From: Bacteroidota bacterium
GTDB lineage: Bacteria; Bacteroidota; Bacteroidia; Flavobacteriales_F; PHOS-HE28
Assembly: GCA_023430325.1 (NCBI GenBank)
Contig: JAEZAU010000169.1
Span: 1-14,637 of the forward strand
Length of the DNA: 14,637 bases
Direction of reading: 5' to 3'
In this document: positions 14,472-14,637 of the stretch, piece by piece
How the letters are laid out: each line of letters begins with the position of its first letter
Numbering within the stretch: position 1 is the stretch's first letter
Program-made: the position numbers and the translations under genes
Notes under the pieces: model-generated
The model's database searches: none
What the model was told of the DNA's origin: nothing
Seen by the model: only the letters and a program-made list of their open reading frames with translations

Positions 14472-14637
14472 ATGGACCATCTCAAGGGGCTCAATCCCGC
14501 CCAACTCGCAGCCGTAGAACAAACTGACGGACCCACCATGGTGATCGCCGGGGCAGGCTCCGGCAAGACCCGCGTGCTCACCGTGCGCATCGCGCACTTG
14601 ATGACGAAAGGTGTTGATGCGTTCCGCATACTTGCGC
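14472..14637 (+). CDS. UvrD/PcrA-family ATP-dependent DNA helicase (partial, C-terminus outside window)
   Basis: Fifty-five codons of an SF1A helicase, cut by the window edge. MDHLKGLNPAQLAAVEQTDG contains the Q-motif (LNPAQLAAV, 7-15). It is followed by Walker A, VIAGAGSGKTR (24-34), and the helix VLTVRIAHLM. These first motifs fit UvrD/PcrA/Rep 3'-5' helicases, which act in nucleotide excision and mismatch repair and in removing proteins from DNA. The missing part prevents telling UvrD from PcrA-like or RecB-like paralogues, although the N-terminal spacing is that of UvrD/PcrA. It is divergent from the desaturase gene with 114 bp between. Confidence 0.92.
   Translation, partial: MDHLKGLNPAQLAAVEQTDGPTMVIAGAGSGKTRVLTVRIAHLMTKGVDAFRILA

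Overview
The window looks like chromosomal DNA of a member of the Bacteroidota, probably close to Flavobacteriales. The reasons are: promoter elements of the Bacteroidota type (TAnnTTTG near -7) upstream of several genes; almost no Shine-Dalgarno sequences; a PorG-like outer-membrane protein (DUF6089) of the kind that works with the type IX secretion system; lipoproteins of Bacteroidota type; and protein sequences for AlaRS, MutS, a SpoU methyltransferase and GluQ-RS in the style of that phylum. GC content is moderate, roughly 50-55% by eye. Most of the window is core genome, not an accessory island.

Layout. 1-348 (-) is the start of a DUF6438 lipoprotein cut by the window edge. 474-1262 (+) is an AT-richer orphan, probably an outer-membrane beta-barrel. 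1334-4021 (+) is alaS, which carries an 84-bp in-frame palindromic element. 4068-4517 (-) is a DUF5684 membrane protein that shares a perfect hairpin terminator with alaS. 4713-5213 (+) is folK. 5418-7112 (+) is a TPR lipoprotein with an OmpA-like segment, followed by a terminator. 7161-7527 is non-coding and holds a REP-like hairpin and palindrome. 7528-8508 (-) is the PorG-like protein. 8615-9139 (-) is a SpoU-family RNA methyltransferase, divergent from mutS (9226-11862, +). Then come tRNA-Gly(GCC), a terminator, tRNA-Leu(UAA), and gluQ starting only 18 nt after the tRNA (12155-13006). Convergent to gluQ is a minus-strand pair: a fatty-acid desaturase (13620-14357) followed by a small lipoprotein (12987-13610). 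14472-14637 (+) is the start of a UvrD/PcrA-type helicase cut by the window edge.

How it fits together. There is a translation theme (AlaRS, SpoU methyltransferase, two tRNAs and GluQ-RS, which glutamylates queuosine in tRNA-Asp), a DNA-repair theme (MutS, UvrD-like helicase) and an envelope theme (PorG-like protein, lipoproteins, desaturase). Apart from tRNA-Leu/gluQ and desaturase/lipoprotein, most genes appear to be single transcription units with their own promoters.

I found no defence system, prophage, CRISPR array, IS element or biosynthetic cluster. The most unusual features are the palindromic element that forms part of the AlaRS reading frame, the structured repeat at 7400-7474, the abundance of the octamer GCGATCGC, and gluQ following a tRNA almost without a leader.
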